Counted from the first letter of the stretch, positions 1 to 9,362 are shown. The stretch is DNA of 64,000 nt from Rhodomicrobium lacus (GCF_003992725.1 NZ_RZNF01000001.1:1-64000); one strand, 5' to 3'. Notes: generated by a model not told the origin, from the letters alone. A program made the numbers and translations.

Positions 1-456
1 ACCCCACCACCCTAACCTCGTCAAGCGCTTTCTTAAAAAAAAGCAGCGATGCTAAGATGCGGAGTCCAACAAGGCGAAGAAAACCATCGCCAGCCTTTCG
101 GCCGGATCAAGCCCACACCATGCTGAGGAAGCACCCCAAAACCTTTCATCGGGACTTAACCGATTAGCGGCAGGGGGATAACTATTTAATCGAACCCACA
201 AGCTTTGTCAAGAAGGTTGTTCCTGAAAAACTTTAGGCTCGAACCTGATGCCAAATCGGCGACCAATCCGGGAACTGATCATTGCCGCTTCGATTTCAGG
301 AGGTCTTCCCGCGATTTCTCAATGACTTGGTCAATCGCTGGAGGCCGCTTTCTAGCCATGGGGCCGCCCCCTGTCAACGCATAAAATGCGGACTTGTGGA
401 ATTCTCGGAAAAACCGAAATCGCCCGGACGCCGCCAGCCTCGCGAAAGCCTCGCGG
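1..456. other. Intergenic stretch, no confident gene
   Basis: No reading frame here resembles a known family. A 26-codon frame starting with MARKRPPAIDQ lies on the minus strand (279-357) just downstream of the TonB-like gene. It has no recognisable homologue and no clear ribosome binding site, so I do not call it. Confidence 0.5.
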
Positions 457-1509
457 CTACAATTTCGGCGTCGAAATATATTCCACAACGAAGGTGCGGT
501 CGCCGACCGTCAAACCGGAAGGCGGCACCGGGAGTTTCGCCTGCCGGACAGCCATCAGCGCGCCCTGGTCGAGCCAATTATCGCCGCTGCTTTTGATGAG
601 CCGCAGACCGTCCACGCGCCCCGCGTCGCCCACGGCGAAGGTGACGACCACGCTGCCCCATTTGCCGTTGCCCATCGGCGTCGTGGCGCCGAGCGCCCAG
701 ATCACCGCGCGCTCGAATTCGTTCGATTTGCCGCTCGACGTCGCCCCCGGCCGATATCCGCTCACCCTTCCTGCGCGCGTAACCTTGCGTTGCGGCTGGG
801 CCTCCCGCGCTGCCGATTTCTGCTCGGCCTCACGATCGGGCCGGGCGGGTTTCATGAAATTCGCGATATAACTTTCCAGATCGAACGGTCTTTCTTTCTC
901 GGATTTGGATTCAAGAGGCGAAGCAGAAGCGGCTTTCTGCTGCTCCGTGGAAGGCTCTGGCTTCTGCTCCTGCCGAGGCGAGGGCTGCTGCGCCTCCTGC
1001 GGCGGCGTCGGTTCCGCCTCCATGTCAGGCTGAGGCGGCGCGGGCTGCGCAGGCTCGGGCTCGCCCACTTTGGATGGATTGGAGTTCAGACGCTTCAGAT
1101 CTTCGGCCGAGATGACGGAGACGTTCAGCGGCTGGCCGGTCTCCATGCCGAGACGCTGGGTAACCTCGTCGTCAGGAGCGGGCGCCGACAAGGGAATCAG
1201 GGGCGCGATCACCAGAAAATGCAGCGCCAGCGCCGCCAGGACTGCCGCGACAATCGCGCGCCGCGATCCGCGCAGCGGCGGCGTCGCGGTCCGCTCGGGC
1301 ACGAGATCGCAGGCCCGGGGCAAGGCACCGGTCGGGACCGAGGCGCGGGCGAAAAGCGGCGACGACACAGGCCCGGCGAGATCGGCAACCCAGGTCGCCC
1401 GCTCCGCCACGAGGGAAACGCCACCCCATCCGCGACCTGCCGGCGCGGCTCGCCCGGAATCGGCTTCCGGAATGCGAAGGAGGTGAGCGATGTTGGCCAA
1501 GGGCGACAC
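457..1509 (-). CDS. TonB-family energy transducer protein
   Basis: A TonB-like protein spans the periplasm and couples the inner-membrane proton-motive force to outer-membrane receptors. The 350-residue product has one hydrophobic segment at about residues 85-107 after an unusually long cytoplasmic leader. A Pro/Glu/Gln-rich periplasmic spacer follows at about 125-200. The last 90 or so residues resemble a TonB C-terminal fold (GKWGSVVVTFAVGDAGRVDG and SGDNWLDQGALMAVRQA). The start is GTG at 1509; a downstream start nearer the membrane segment is possible. No exbB/exbD lies next to it; a second tonB with exbBD is found at 14.1-16.1 kb. The family is fairly sure, the receptor partner is unknown. 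Confidence 0.8.
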   Translation of the reverse strand: MSPLANIAHLLRIPEADSGRAAPAGRGWGGVSLVAERATWVADLAGPVSSPLFARASVPTGALPRACDLVPERTATPPLRGSRRAIVAAVLAALALHFLVIAPLIPLSAPAPDDEVTQRLGMETGQPLNVSVISAEDLKRLNSNPSKVGEPEPAQPAPPQPDMEAEPTPPQEAQQPSPRQEQKPEPSTEQQKAASASPLESKSEKERPFDLESYIANFMKPARPDREAEQKSAAREAQPQRKVTRAGRVSGYRPGATSSGKSNEFERAVIWALGATTPMGNGKWGSVVVTFAVGDAGRVDGLRLIKSSGDNWLDQGALMAVRQAKLPVPPSGLTVGDRTFVVEYISTPKL

Positions 1510-1621
1510 GCTCGAAATCTATCTGCTTCGCGGAAAAGTTGGACGGTTTTCTCGGGCCCGCTCCACACCATTTGAGGAGAATCCGCTCGCGCAACCAAAC
1601 AAGTCCGGCGATAGAGCGGCC

Positions 1622-2074
1622 ATGGCGAAGATCATGACAGGAAAAAGCCCCGTAACGTTCGATTTGCGGCGATTCGTCGACGCACAGGAGCATTCTTACG
1701 CCCGCGCGGTGGCGGAGTTGCGGCAAGGGCTGAAACTCACACACTGGATGTGGTACATTTTTCCGCAATTGCGCGGGCTCGGACGCAGTCCGATGGCGTC
1801 GCGATACGGCATCGCATCGCTCGATGAAGCGCGAGCCTATCTTTGCGACAAGGTGCTGGGGTCGCGTCTCGTCGCATGCACGCAGCTCGTGCTCGACGCG
1901 GGGAAGCCGGTCAACGCGATCTTGCCGTCGCCCGACGATTTGAAATTCCGGTCATCGATGACGCTGTTCGGGAAAGCGGCCAGCTCCGGCGAACCGATTT
2001 TCGCCGAAGCCATCGACACGCTGTGCGACGGTGAACCGGATGCCGCCACGCTTCGGCTTCTCGGCAACGCCTGA
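1622..2074 (+). CDS. DUF1810 family protein
   Basis: The 150-residue product matches the DUF1810 pattern: an N-terminal DLRRFVDAQEHSYARAVAEL-type helix, then LTHWMWYIFPQLRGLG, then SRYGIASLDEARAYL. Members are small cytoplasmic proteins of unproven function; the label calpastatin sometimes given to them is not meaningful in bacteria. The ATG at 1622 gives the usual family length and places the conserved motif near residue 12. The longer frame upstream overlaps the divergent tonB start and is unlikely to be translated. It stands alone between two minus-strand genes. Confidence 0.8.
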   Translation: MAKIMTGKSPVTFDLRRFVDAQEHSYARAVAELRQGLKLTHWMWYIFPQLRGLGRSPMASRYGIASLDEARAYLCDKVLGSRLVACTQLVLDAGKPVNAILPSPDDLKFRSSMTLFGKAASSGEPIFAEAIDTLCDGEPDAATLRLLGNA

Positions 2075-2088
2075 GCCGTCGCTGCAAT

Positions 2089-3639
2089 CTATAGCGTCGC
2101 GAGCGATGCGAGATGCTGGAAAAGCCAGGTCTCGCTCAGAGCGTCATTGCCCTTCTTCAGATAAACGCGAATATCGACAGGCGTTTCCGACGCGGCGGTG
2201 TAATCGAACATCACCCGCCAGCGTTCGCTATCGACCACGGGATAAACGGCCTCGCGCTCGACGCGGCCCGTGGACACTGTGATGACGACGTCGATATCGC
2301 CGCGCCGCCGAAGCTCGGAAAGCTTGCCGCCCTCGAAGTCCACGACATATTTGACAAGACCGCGCGGGCGGGGGCGCCCCGGAATTCCGCCTGCGCCTAC
2401 GCGCGTCGCTACCACCTTCGCCAGCGGCGACGGAAACGGCTCTTCGAGACTCCAGTAAAGCTTGTAGCGGACCTCGCGATGCTGCCCGCGCCTGAACGGC
2501 TCCTTCGGCGTCCAGTAGGCGACGATGTTGTCGTGGATCTCATCATCGGTTGGAATCTCCACGAGTTGCACCGCGCCCTCGCCCCAGTCGCCCTGCGGCT
2601 CCACCCAAACGTCCGGGCGCTTGTTGTAGAACGCGCCGTCGTCCTCATACTGAGAGTAATTCCGTTCGCGCTGGAGGAGGCCGAATCCTTTCGGGTTGGT
2701 ATCGTAGAACGAGCTTGTCTGGATCGAGCGCGGATTGTTGAGCGGGCGCCAGATGCGTTCATTGCCGCCCGACCAGATGCTGAGGCCGTCGCTGTCGTGT
2801 ATTTCGGGGCGCCAGTCGACCGCGACCTTCCGATTCGGTTTGCCGTACCAGTACATGCTGGTAAGCGGCGCGATGCCGACGCGCTCGATGTCCGCTCGCG
2901 GGAAGAGATGCGCGCGAACATCCATCACCGTGCGCCCCGGATGCTCGACGTCGAAGCGATAGGCGCCGGTTATGCTCGGCGAATCGAGCAGCGCGTTGAC
3001 GATCACGCCCTTGCGCCCGTCCGCCGGTTTCTCCAGCCAGAACTGGGTGAAACGCGGGAACTCTTCGGGCCGGTTGAGCGCGGTGTCGATGGCGAGGCCG
3101 CGCGCCGAAAGGCCGTATTGCCCCGTCTCGGCCGGACTGCGGAAATAAGAGGCGCCGAGAAACGCAAGCCAGTCCGGCACGCCGGGCGCGGTCATCACCC
3201 GGAAACCGGCAAAGCCCGTGTCCGGCGGCAGCGTCTTTGCGAATTCGCTCGTGCCATAGGAAAAGAGATCGGAGCTGTATTTGACTTCGCGCGCGCTCGT
3301 CCCGTTCACGACGAAGATGCGCACCGGCTCCTTGAACCATTTGCCGGGATGAAACAGCTCGATCGGATAGGGGCCGTCGCCCTTGACCCAGATCGCGGAA
3401 TCGGAGCGGAAGCGGATCTGCTGATGCTCGTCGAAATCGAGCCGTTCCAGCGTATCGCGGTCCTTAACCTGCGCCTTCTCGAAGGGCTTTTCGGATAGAG
3501 CCTTCGCGTCGGCGATGAGCTTGTCGAACGAGAAGGGGATTTCCGGCCCGGACAGAATTCCCGCTCCCTCGGCGGCGAAAACCTTCGACGCGAGCGCCGC
3601 GGCAGCCGTTCCCATCAAAAAAGCCCGACGATCCATCAT
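2089..3639 (-). CDS. Periplasmic glucan biosynthesis protein, MdoG/OpgG-OpgD family
   Basis: Proteins of this family act in the periplasm on the backbone or branching of osmoregulated periplasmic glucans. The 516-residue product begins MMDRRAFLMG followed by an Ala-rich stretch ending near KVFA, which fits a twin-arginine signal as in OpgD. After it come family segments such as IPFSFDKLIADAKALS, the SYFRSP stretch and QFWLEKPADG. Length (about 510-550 in the family) agrees. The longer upstream frame adds residues before a perfectly good signal peptide and is rejected. No glucosyltransferase opgH is adjacent. OpgD is favoured over OpgG only because of the Tat-like signal. Confidence 0.88.
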   Translation of the reverse strand: MMDRRAFLMGTAAAALASKVFAAEGAGILSGPEIPFSFDKLIADAKALSEKPFEKAQVKDRDTLERLDFDEHQQIRFRSDSAIWVKGDGPYPIELFHPGKWFKEPVRIFVVNGTSAREVKYSSDLFSYGTSEFAKTLPPDTGFAGFRVMTAPGVPDWLAFLGASYFRSPAETGQYGLSARGLAIDTALNRPEEFPRFTQFWLEKPADGRKGVIVNALLDSPSITGAYRFDVEHPGRTVMDVRAHLFPRADIERVGIAPLTSMYWYGKPNRKVAVDWRPEIHDSDGLSIWSGGNERIWRPLNNPRSIQTSSFYDTNPKGFGLLQRERNYSQYEDDGAFYNKRPDVWVEPQGDWGEGAVQLVEIPTDDEIHDNIVAYWTPKEPFRRGQHREVRYKLYWSLEEPFPSPLAKVVATRVGAGGIPGRPRPRGLVKYVVDFEGGKLSELRRRGDIDVVITVSTGRVEREAVYPVVDSERWRVMFDYTAASETPVDIRVYLKKGNDALSETWLFQHLASLATL

Positions 3640-3877
3640 CCGATCTCCCGCGTTTATCCTTGTTTGCCGTGCGTCATCTCCAGCAAGGAGAAACACCCGC
3701 CGCGAATTTGACCGTGACGTGACGGACTTGCGCGTAGATTGCGGCGACGGCAAACTTATCAACCGCGCGAACGGTCGAGGCCGCAATGATCTGTCGCCGG
3801 ATGGCTTCTCGCCTGCCGGCCAGGGACGAGAGGCGGTCGCGCGAAGCCAGCGACGCGACGGCTGCCGCCGTTTTCGT

Positions 3878-4576
3878 CTACCGCTTCACCACCCCGGCCG
3901 TCTGGCCGAAGAGGATTTTCTTGCCCTCCTCCGTCATGACCGACGTGTTGCTGATGGCCGCGCCCTTCTCATAGGCGCGCACCGTGGCGGGCCGCGCGCG
4001 GATCGCATCGAACCAGCGCTTCAGATGCGGGAAATCGTCGAGGTTCTGCTGCTGCTTCTTGTGGGGCACGATCCAGGGATAGCTCGCCATGTCGGCGATG
4101 GAATAATCGCCCGCGATGAACTCGCGGTCGGCGAGCCGCCTGTCGAGCACACCGTAGAGCCGGTTCGTCTCCTTCACATAGCGATCCATCGCGTAAGGAA
4201 TGCGCTCCGGCGCGTACTGCACAAAGTGATGGTTCTGCCCCGCCATCGGTCCAAGTCCGCCCATCTGCCAGAACAGCCATTGCAGTACGTCGAAGCGCCC
4301 GCGCACATCGGCGGGCAGAAACTTGCCGGTCTTCTCCGCGAGATAAAGCAGGATCGCGCCCGATTCGAAGACCGTGACCGGCTCGCCGCCGTCCTTCGGC
4401 TCGCGGTCGATGATCGCGGGCATGCGGTTGTTGGGTGAAAACGCGAGAAACTCGGGCTTGAACTGGTCGCCCGCGCCGATGTTGATCGGCTTTATTTCAT
4501 AGGGGAGCCCCGTTTCTTCCAGAAACAGGGTAATTTTGTGCCCATTCGGCGTCGGCCAGTAATAAAGCTCGATCAT
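3878..4576 (-). CDS. Glutathione S-transferase
   Basis: A cytosolic glutathione transferase of 232 residues. The N-terminal thioredoxin-like domain begins MIELYYWPTPNGHKITLFLE and carries the NNRMPAIID cis-Pro segment and ESGAILLYLAEKTG, the glutathione gamma-glutamyl contact region. An all-helical C-terminal domain contains the conserved SIADMASYPW segment. This arrangement resembles the YfcG/Ure2-like (nu class) GSTs. Its start overlaps the stop of the upstream TetR gene by 4 bp (ATGA), so the two are translationally coupled. A second, related GST lies divergently at 5292-5987. The substrate is unknown. Confidence 0.92.
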   Translation of the reverse strand: MIELYYWPTPNGHKITLFLEETGLPYEIKPINIGAGDQFKPEFLAFSPNNRMPAIIDREPKDGGEPVTVFESGAILLYLAEKTGKFLPADVRGRFDVLQWLFWQMGGLGPMAGQNHHFVQYAPERIPYAMDRYVKETNRLYGVLDRRLADREFIAGDYSIADMASYPWIVPHKKQQQNLDDFPHLKRWFDAIRARPATVRAYEKGAAISNTSVMTEEGKKILFGQTAGVVKR

Positions 4577-5181
4577 GCGACTTCCTCCTTGTGAGGTTGG
4601 TTGCGAAGCGCGGCGAGCGCGGGCGCTACCGCCGCTTCAAGAAACGCGCGCTCGGAATAACAGCGCGACAGGGCGCGCAGCCCCATGTGCACAGCGAGCA
4701 GATTCGCGGCGTGCGTCTGGGGATTGATGGACTTCGGGCTCTCGCCGCGCTCGATGGCGGTTTCGATGTGCCAGACGAAGAAACTTTTGATTTCCATGAG
4801 GTAGCCCGCGATCACATTGGCGAGGCCCGGATCGTGCGGCGCAACGTCGAGCGCCGAATTGACGATCAGGCAGCCCTTGCGCTCGCAATCGGCTGCCGCG
4901 CGCTCGATCCCGGCCGCGAAAAACGCCTCGATGGCGGAAAGCCCGCTCGTCTTCGCCTCTATGGCAGCCATGCGGGTCCGCGCGCCCGCATTCCAATAAT
5001 GATAAAGCGCCGCCTCGAACACGCCGCGCTTGTCGCCATAGGCGTTGTAAAGGCTCGCGCCCGTGATGCTCATTGCGGCCGCCAGGTCGCGCACGGACGT
5101 CGCCGCGAAGCCCTTCGCCCAGAAGCAGGCGGCGGCAGCTTCGAGCGCCTTGTCCTCATCAAATGCGCGGGGGCGGCTCAT
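4573..5181 (-). CDS. TetR/AcrR family transcriptional regulator
   Basis: A one-component repressor of 202 residues. The N-terminal helix-turn-helix is clear: FDEDKALEAAAACFWAKGF, then TSVRDLAAAMSITGASLYNAYGDKRGVF (about residues 10-50). The C-terminal ligand domain contains KGCLIVNSALDVAPHDP, typical of the YcdC/NemR-like branch often controlling detoxification genes. It sits between two GST genes, overlapping one and divergent from the other by about 110 bp, which suggests that it controls both in response to an electrophile. The ligand is not predictable from sequence. Confidence 0.92.
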   Translation of the reverse strand: MSRPRAFDEDKALEAAAACFWAKGFAATSVRDLAAAMSITGASLYNAYGDKRGVFEAALYHYWNAGARTRMAAIEAKTSGLSAIEAFFAAGIERAAADCERKGCLIVNSALDVAPHDPGLANVIAGYLMEIKSFFVWHIETAIERGESPKSINPQTHAANLLAVHMGLRALSRCYSERAFLEAAVAPALAALRNQPHKEEVA

Positions 5182-5291
5182 GTCGCTTCATTTACCATTG
5201 AATTAGATCGATCGCTCCAAAATATATTGTCCCATGCGCCGCTTGCAACCACCTCCCCTACAGAAAAAAGCGTCACGCAAGGAGATCCCCG

Positions 5292-5987
5292 ATGCTGAAG
5301 TTCTATTTCAACCCGACACCGAACCCGATGAAGGTTGCCCTGTTTCTCGAAGAGGCCGGGCTTGCCTACGAGCCGATCCCGGTGGACGTGCGGCTCGGTC
5401 AGCAGTTCGAGCCGGAATTCCTCGCGCTGAACCCGAACGGCAAGGTGCCCGTCATCGTCGATGGCGGCCACGCCGTGTTCGATTCGACCGCGATCCTGCT
5501 TTATCTCGCGGACAAGACGGGCAAGTTCCTGCCGCCGAACAACACCTGGGCCGCGCGCGGGGAAATGCTCTCGTGGCTTGAGTTCGTGGGGACCGGCGTC
5601 GGGCCTTTCTCGGGTCAGGCGCGCCATTTCAGGTCTTACGCCACGGAAAAGGTGCCCTATGCCGAGAAGCGCTATTTCTTCGAGGCCGAGCGGCATTTCC
5701 GCATCCTCGACGACCGGCTCAAGAATCGCCGCCATATGGTGAGCTACGCCTACACCATCGTGGACATGGCCGTGTGGGGCTGGTCGCGCAATGTGGAACG
5801 CGTGCTGGGCGAAGGCGCGTGGGCGAAGTTTCCCTATCTCAAGCGCCATTGCGACGAGATCGAGAAGCGGCCAGCGGCCCAGCGCGCCCTTGCGCTGAAG
5901 GACCGCTTCACCTTCGTGACAGAGACGGACGAGGCGGCTCGCCGTCATATGTTCAAGCACCTCGACCATGAAGGCGTGGGCTTGTGA
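5292..5987 (+). CDS. Glutathione S-transferase
   Basis: The second GST of the locus has 231 residues. It begins MLKFYFNPTPNPMKVALFLE and continues with NGKVPVIVD and DSTAILLYLADKTGKFLPP. The N-terminal half closely parallels the minus-strand GST at 3878-4576 (shared PTPN, LFLEE, PEFLA.xPN and AILLYLA.KTGKFLP), so the pair probably arose by duplication. The start at 5292 is preceded by AAGGAG. The promoter must lie in the short gap shared with the divergent tetR gene, so co-regulation is likely. Substrate unknown. Confidence 0.92.
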   Translation: MLKFYFNPTPNPMKVALFLEEAGLAYEPIPVDVRLGQQFEPEFLALNPNGKVPVIVDGGHAVFDSTAILLYLADKTGKFLPPNNTWAARGEMLSWLEFVGTGVGPFSGQARHFRSYATEKVPYAEKRYFFEAERHFRILDDRLKNRRHMVSYAYTIVDMAVWGWSRNVERVLGEGAWAKFPYLKRHCDEIEKRPAAQRALALKDRFTFVTETDEAARRHMFKHLDHEGVGL

Positions 5988-6057
5988 AGACAGCCGGGAT
6001 AGACGGCGGCAAGAACCTGCCGGGCGAGGGGACATGCCGCGCGTCTGCTGCCCTTTA

Positions 6058-6945
6058 TCAGAGAAGCGCGAACTCCTGCCTCATATCGAGCGCGCCCGGC
6101 CTCGTCGTCGCAACCATCTGTTTCTCGACCAGATGTTCAAGCGTCGCGAACACCGAAAGCGCGGCGGCGGGAACGAGTGCGGGCTCCAGGCCAGCGTAAA
6201 TGCGAGGGACCATGTCGCCGATGTTCGTGGCACCCGCCCGCAGCGCTTCGAGCACTTCAAGCTCGCGCCAACGGCGATGGAAGACAAGCGCCTTGACGAA
6301 GCGCTGCGGCTCGTGGACCGGCCCCCCATGGGCGGGAAAATATACCGCATCGTTTCGCCCGATCAGCATGTCGAGCGACCTGAGATAATCTCCCATGTTG
6401 CCTTCCGGCGGGGCGACGACGCTCGTATTCCAGCCCATCACCGTATCGCCCGAAAAAAGGATGTTGCCTTCCGCGAGGTGGAAGCAGAGGTGATCGGGCG
6501 CGTGCCCCGGCGTGTGGATCGCGCGAAGTTCGAAGCTTGCATCGCGTACCGCATCGCCATGGCGGAGCGGCACATCGAACGTCACGGGGATGACGAAATC
6601 GCCGCCGGACGGCCCACGCTTGCCGATGACCGGATCGTCGGCGTTGCGCGCGAAACCATAAGTCGGCGCGCCCGTGCGCGCCTTCAGCGCCGTTGCCGCA
6701 CCGCTATGATCTGCGTGGCAATGCGTAAGAATAATATGGGCCACCCGCTCGCCGCTCTGACCGAGCGCGTCGAGAAGCAGGTCGATCTGCCGCTCGCCCG
6801 CCGGCCCCGGATCGATGGCGGCGACATCGCCCTCGCCCACCACATAAAGATTCGTACCCCTGAACGTGAACGGCCCCGGATTCTCGCACACGATGCGCCG
6901 CACGCCGGGCGCGATCAGTTCCAGCTTCCCGTACTCAAATGCCAT
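6058..6945 (-). CDS. MBL-fold metallo-hydrolase (glyoxalase II-like/LACTB2-like)
   Basis: A metallo-beta-lactamase-fold hydrolase of 295 residues. The first metal motif is LTHCHADHSG (HxHxDH), followed by the HTPGHAPDHLCFH histidine and FSGDTVMGW aspartate, then FPAHGG near the end of the core. The C-terminal helical part, HRRWRELEVLEALRAG, is typical of the LACTB2/ribonuclease-Z-like subgroup with a winged-helix tail. ATG at 6945 is preferred because it opens with MAFEYGKLELIAPGVRRI; the longer frame overlaps the divergent methyltransferase start. The substrate, a thioester or RNA, is not resolved. Confidence 0.88.
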   Translation of the reverse strand: MAFEYGKLELIAPGVRRIVCENPGPFTFRGTNLYVVGEGDVAAIDPGPAGERQIDLLLDALGQSGERVAHIILTHCHADHSGAATALKARTGAPTYGFARNADDPVIGKRGPSGGDFVIPVTFDVPLRHGDAVRDASFELRAIHTPGHAPDHLCFHLAEGNILFSGDTVMGWNTSVVAPPEGNMGDYLRSLDMLIGRNDAVYFPAHGGPVHEPQRFVKALVFHRRWRELEVLEALRAGATNIGDMVPRIYAGLEPALVPAAALSVFATLEHLVEKQMVATTRPGALDMRQEFALL

Positions 6946-7084
6946 TTCTCGCGAGAAGGACGGCGTCTTGTGGTTGGGGTTCGTCAAGGAAACCTCTAAA
7001 ATAATGTCCCGTTGCAAAAAGCTTTGGGCGCGCGCCCTTTTTGTCAATGCAAAACGCCGCGCGTCAGAGCGCGAGGAGTTTCCG

Positions 7085-7759
7085 ATGACCGACATCTTTT
7101 CCGCTGTCGACAGCTATATCGAAGGCCTGTTCGCGAAGGAGGATGCAGCGCTTGCGGCGGCGGTCGCGGATATGAAGGCGGCTCAGATACCGCAAATCAG
7201 CGTTTCACCCGTCCTCGGGCGGCTGCTGTTCGTGCTCGCGAAGGCGGTCCGCGCCCGGCGGATTCTGGAAATCGGCACACTCGGCGGCTATAGCGCGATC
7301 TGGCTCGGCCGCGCGCTTCCGCAAGACGGCCGGATGCTTTCGCTCGAAATAGATCCGCGTCACGCAGCCATCGCGCGCGGCAACCTCGCCCGCGCGGGGC
7401 TGCAAGACAAGGTGGAGGTCCGCGAGGGCGTCGCGCTCGATATCCTGCCGCGCCTCATCGCCTCGGGCGAGCCGCCGTTCGACTTCATTTTCATCGACGC
7501 CGACAAGGAGCCCTATCTCGACTATTTCGAGTTGTCATTGCAGCTTTCGAAACCGGGAACGATGATCGTCGCGGATAATGTGATCCGCCACGGCGCGGTG
7601 ATCGACCCGACTCGCGCCGAGGTTCCGGCGGTTGCAGGCGTGAAGCGACTTTCCGACGCGCTCGCCACTCACCCGGCTGTCGACGCAACCATCATCCAGA
7701 CGGTGGGTGTGAAGTCTCACGACGGTCTTGTCCTGGCGGTCGTGCGGGAGATGCGATGA
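7085..7759 (+). CDS. SAM-dependent O-methyltransferase (class I, COMT-like)
   Basis: A 224-residue class I methyltransferase of the caffeoyl-CoA/catechol O-methyltransferase family (O-methyltransferase family 3). The SAM motif I EIGTLGGYS lies at about residues 62-70, LEIDPRHAAIARGNL is the acidic ribose-binding loop, and FIFIDADKEPYLDYFE carries the metal-binding aspartates. The ATG at 7085 is preceded by GAGGAGT. It is divergent from the MBL hydrolase and ends about 110 bp before the ATP synthase operon, with which it is probably not co-transcribed. The acceptor substrate is unknown. Confidence 0.9.
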   Translation: MTDIFSAVDSYIEGLFAKEDAALAAAVADMKAAQIPQISVSPVLGRLLFVLAKAVRARRILEIGTLGGYSAIWLGRALPQDGRMLSLEIDPRHAAIARGNLARAGLQDKVEVREGVALDILPRLIASGEPPFDFIFIDADKEPYLDYFELSLQLSKPGTMIVADNVIRHGAVIDPTRAEVPAVAGVKRLSDALATHPAVDATIIQTVGVKSHDGLVLAVVREMR

Positions 7760-7867
7760 AATTCCTTGCCGCACCGCAACGCGGTGGTTGACTTCGCTTT
7801 GTAGCGTAGCTTAGAAACGACCTGAAATTTTATACGCGCTTATTATTCCTAACGTGATCGGGTTTCT

Positions 7868-8212
7868 ATGAATCCCTCCGGCGACGGCGATCAGGGCGAC
7901 CGAAAAGGTTTGCCCGAGACAAGCGAAAGCTTGCGAGAGCGGCTGAGGGAGCTGGAACGAAAGCTCGATCCGGAGGGCAATAAGCGCGAAGGCATGTCCG
8001 ACAGCGAACTGGAAAAACGCAGTTCCCTGCTCGGGAAAGCGTTCAAGATCTCCACCGAGATGGTGGCAGGTGTGTTCGTGGGGGGCTTTATCGGCTGGGC
8101 CTTGGATCAGTGGCTTGACACCCGCTTCTTTATAGTGGTGTTCCTGTTTCTCGGCATCGCCGCCGGGTTCCTGAACGTGATCCGCGAGGCCCGGAGGATG
8201 GGTGACAAGTAG
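7868..8212 (+). CDS. atpI: F0F1 ATP synthase assembly protein I (AtpI)
   Basis: AtpI is a small inner-membrane protein that helps to assemble the c-ring. The 114-residue product has a charged, predicted helical N-terminus (SESLRERLRELERKLD), then two membrane segments at about 55-77 and 83-102 with glycine-rich FVGGFIGWALDQWL, typical of alphaproteobacterial AtpI. It is the first gene of the F0 operon and is followed after 35 bp by atpB. Confidence 0.92.
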   Translation: MNPSGDGDQGDRKGLPETSESLRERLRELERKLDPEGNKREGMSDSELEKRSSLLGKAFKISTEMVAGVFVGGFIGWALDQWLDTRFFIVVFLFLGIAAGFLNVIREARRMGDK

Positions 8213-8247
8213 AAACGGCTGAGACTTCCGGCTCGGCAGGGATTGCT

Positions 8248-9075
8248 ATGATCGATTGGTTTATCAGTGCGGCGCACGCCGCCACCGAACAAGGCGGCCA
8301 TCACGGCGGAGGCGGCGGGGGGTTCGACCCCATGCACCAGTTCGTCATCAACCGCTACACGCCGATTGAGCTGTTCGGCTACGACGCGTCGTTCACGAAT
8401 GCGTCGCTGTGGATGGTGATGGCGACAACGCTCGTGACGGCGTTTCTCGTGTACAGCACCGTCGGTGCTAGGCTTGTGCCGGGGCGGCTGCAATCGCTCG
8501 GCGAAATTTCGTACGAGTTCGTGGCGAACATGGTCCGCCAGAACGCCGGGACGTCGGGGATGCCTTATTTCCCGATCATCTTCACCCTCTTCATGTTCAT
8601 CCTTTCGCTGAACCTGCTCGGGATGATTCCGATTCCCGGCCTCGGACAGTTCACGGTGACGAGCCATATCATCGTCACCTTCGCGCTCGCGGCGTTCGTG
8701 TTCCTCGGCGTCACGCTCATCGGCATCTTCAAGCACGGCTTCGGCTTCCTGAAACTGTTCGTGCCTTCCGGTGTGCCGATCGCGCTTCTGCCCCTGATTT
8801 CGGTGATCGAGATCATTTCCTACTTCACCCGCCCCGTCAGCCTCTCGGTTCGTCTTTTCGCGAACATGATGGCCGGTCATACCATGCTCGCCGTGTTCGG
8901 CAGCTTCGTGGTCGGTCTCGGCGTGAATGTCGGACTCGCCGCCGGCGGCGTGCCCCTCATCTTCATGGTCCTTCTCATGGGCCTCGAAATCCTGATTGCG
9001 TTCCTGCAGGCCTACGTCTTCGCGGTGCTGTCCTGCATCTACCTCAGCGACGCGCTCCACGCGGGTTCGCACTGA
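8248..9075 (+). CDS. atpB: F0 ATP synthase subunit a
   Basis: Subunit a forms the proton half-channels against the c-ring. The 275-residue product contains the diagnostic SVRLFANMMAGH with the essential arginine at residue 202, plus about five to six membrane segments. A His/Gly-rich stretch (GGHHGGGGGG, residues 16-25) near the N-terminus is a small local peculiarity. It lies between atpI and atpE in an operon that encodes only the F0 part; the F1 genes must be elsewhere, as is usual in alphaproteobacteria. Confidence 0.97.
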   Translation: MIDWFISAAHAATEQGGHHGGGGGGFDPMHQFVINRYTPIELFGYDASFTNASLWMVMATTLVTAFLVYSTVGARLVPGRLQSLGEISYEFVANMVRQNAGTSGMPYFPIIFTLFMFILSLNLLGMIPIPGLGQFTVTSHIIVTFALAAFVFLGVTLIGIFKHGFGFLKLFVPSGVPIALLPLISVIEIISYFTRPVSLSVRLFANMMAGHTMLAVFGSFVVGLGVNVGLAAGGVPLIFMVLLMGLEILIAFLQAYVFAVLSCIYLSDALHAGSH

Positions 9076-9121
9076 TTAACTCCCAGCCACTCAACCGAAC
9101 GATCGAATAGGAGATTTCGTT

Positions 9122-9349
9122 ATGGATCCAGCAGCAGCCAAGCTCATCGGCGCGGGCCTCGCCTGCTCGGCCCTGATCGGCGCCGGCGTCGGCATCGGCA
9201 GCATCTTCGGCAACTTCCTTCAGGGCGCGCTGCGCAATCCGTCCGCCGCTCCGGGCCAGTTCCCGAACCTGCTCCTCGGCTTTGCGCTGGCCGAAGCGAC
9301 GGGTCTGTTCGGCCTTGTGGTCGCCCTTATCCTTCTGTTCGTGTTCTAA
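9122..9349 (+). CDS. atpE: F0 ATP synthase subunit c
   Basis: The c-ring proteolipid has 75 residues and forms a helical hairpin. The first helix carries the GAGVGIGS glycine motif, the polar loop is R-N-P (residues 38-40), and the second helix carries the proton-binding glutamate E58 in [11 protein letters not shown]. There is no sodium-type ligand set that I can see, so a proton ring is expected. It is followed by a strong hairpin (9363-9424) before the b' gene, which may help to set the high c-subunit dosage. Confidence 0.97.
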   Translation: MDPAAAKLIGAGLACSALIGAGVGIGSIFGNFLQGALRNPSAAPGQFPNLLLGFALAEATGLFGLVVALILLFVF

Positions 9350-9362
9350 TCATCAAAGACGC

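Noticed and set aside
279-357. 26-codon frame MARKRPPAIDQ after the first TonB-like gene
   Set aside because: Too short, no recognised family and no ribosome binding site.
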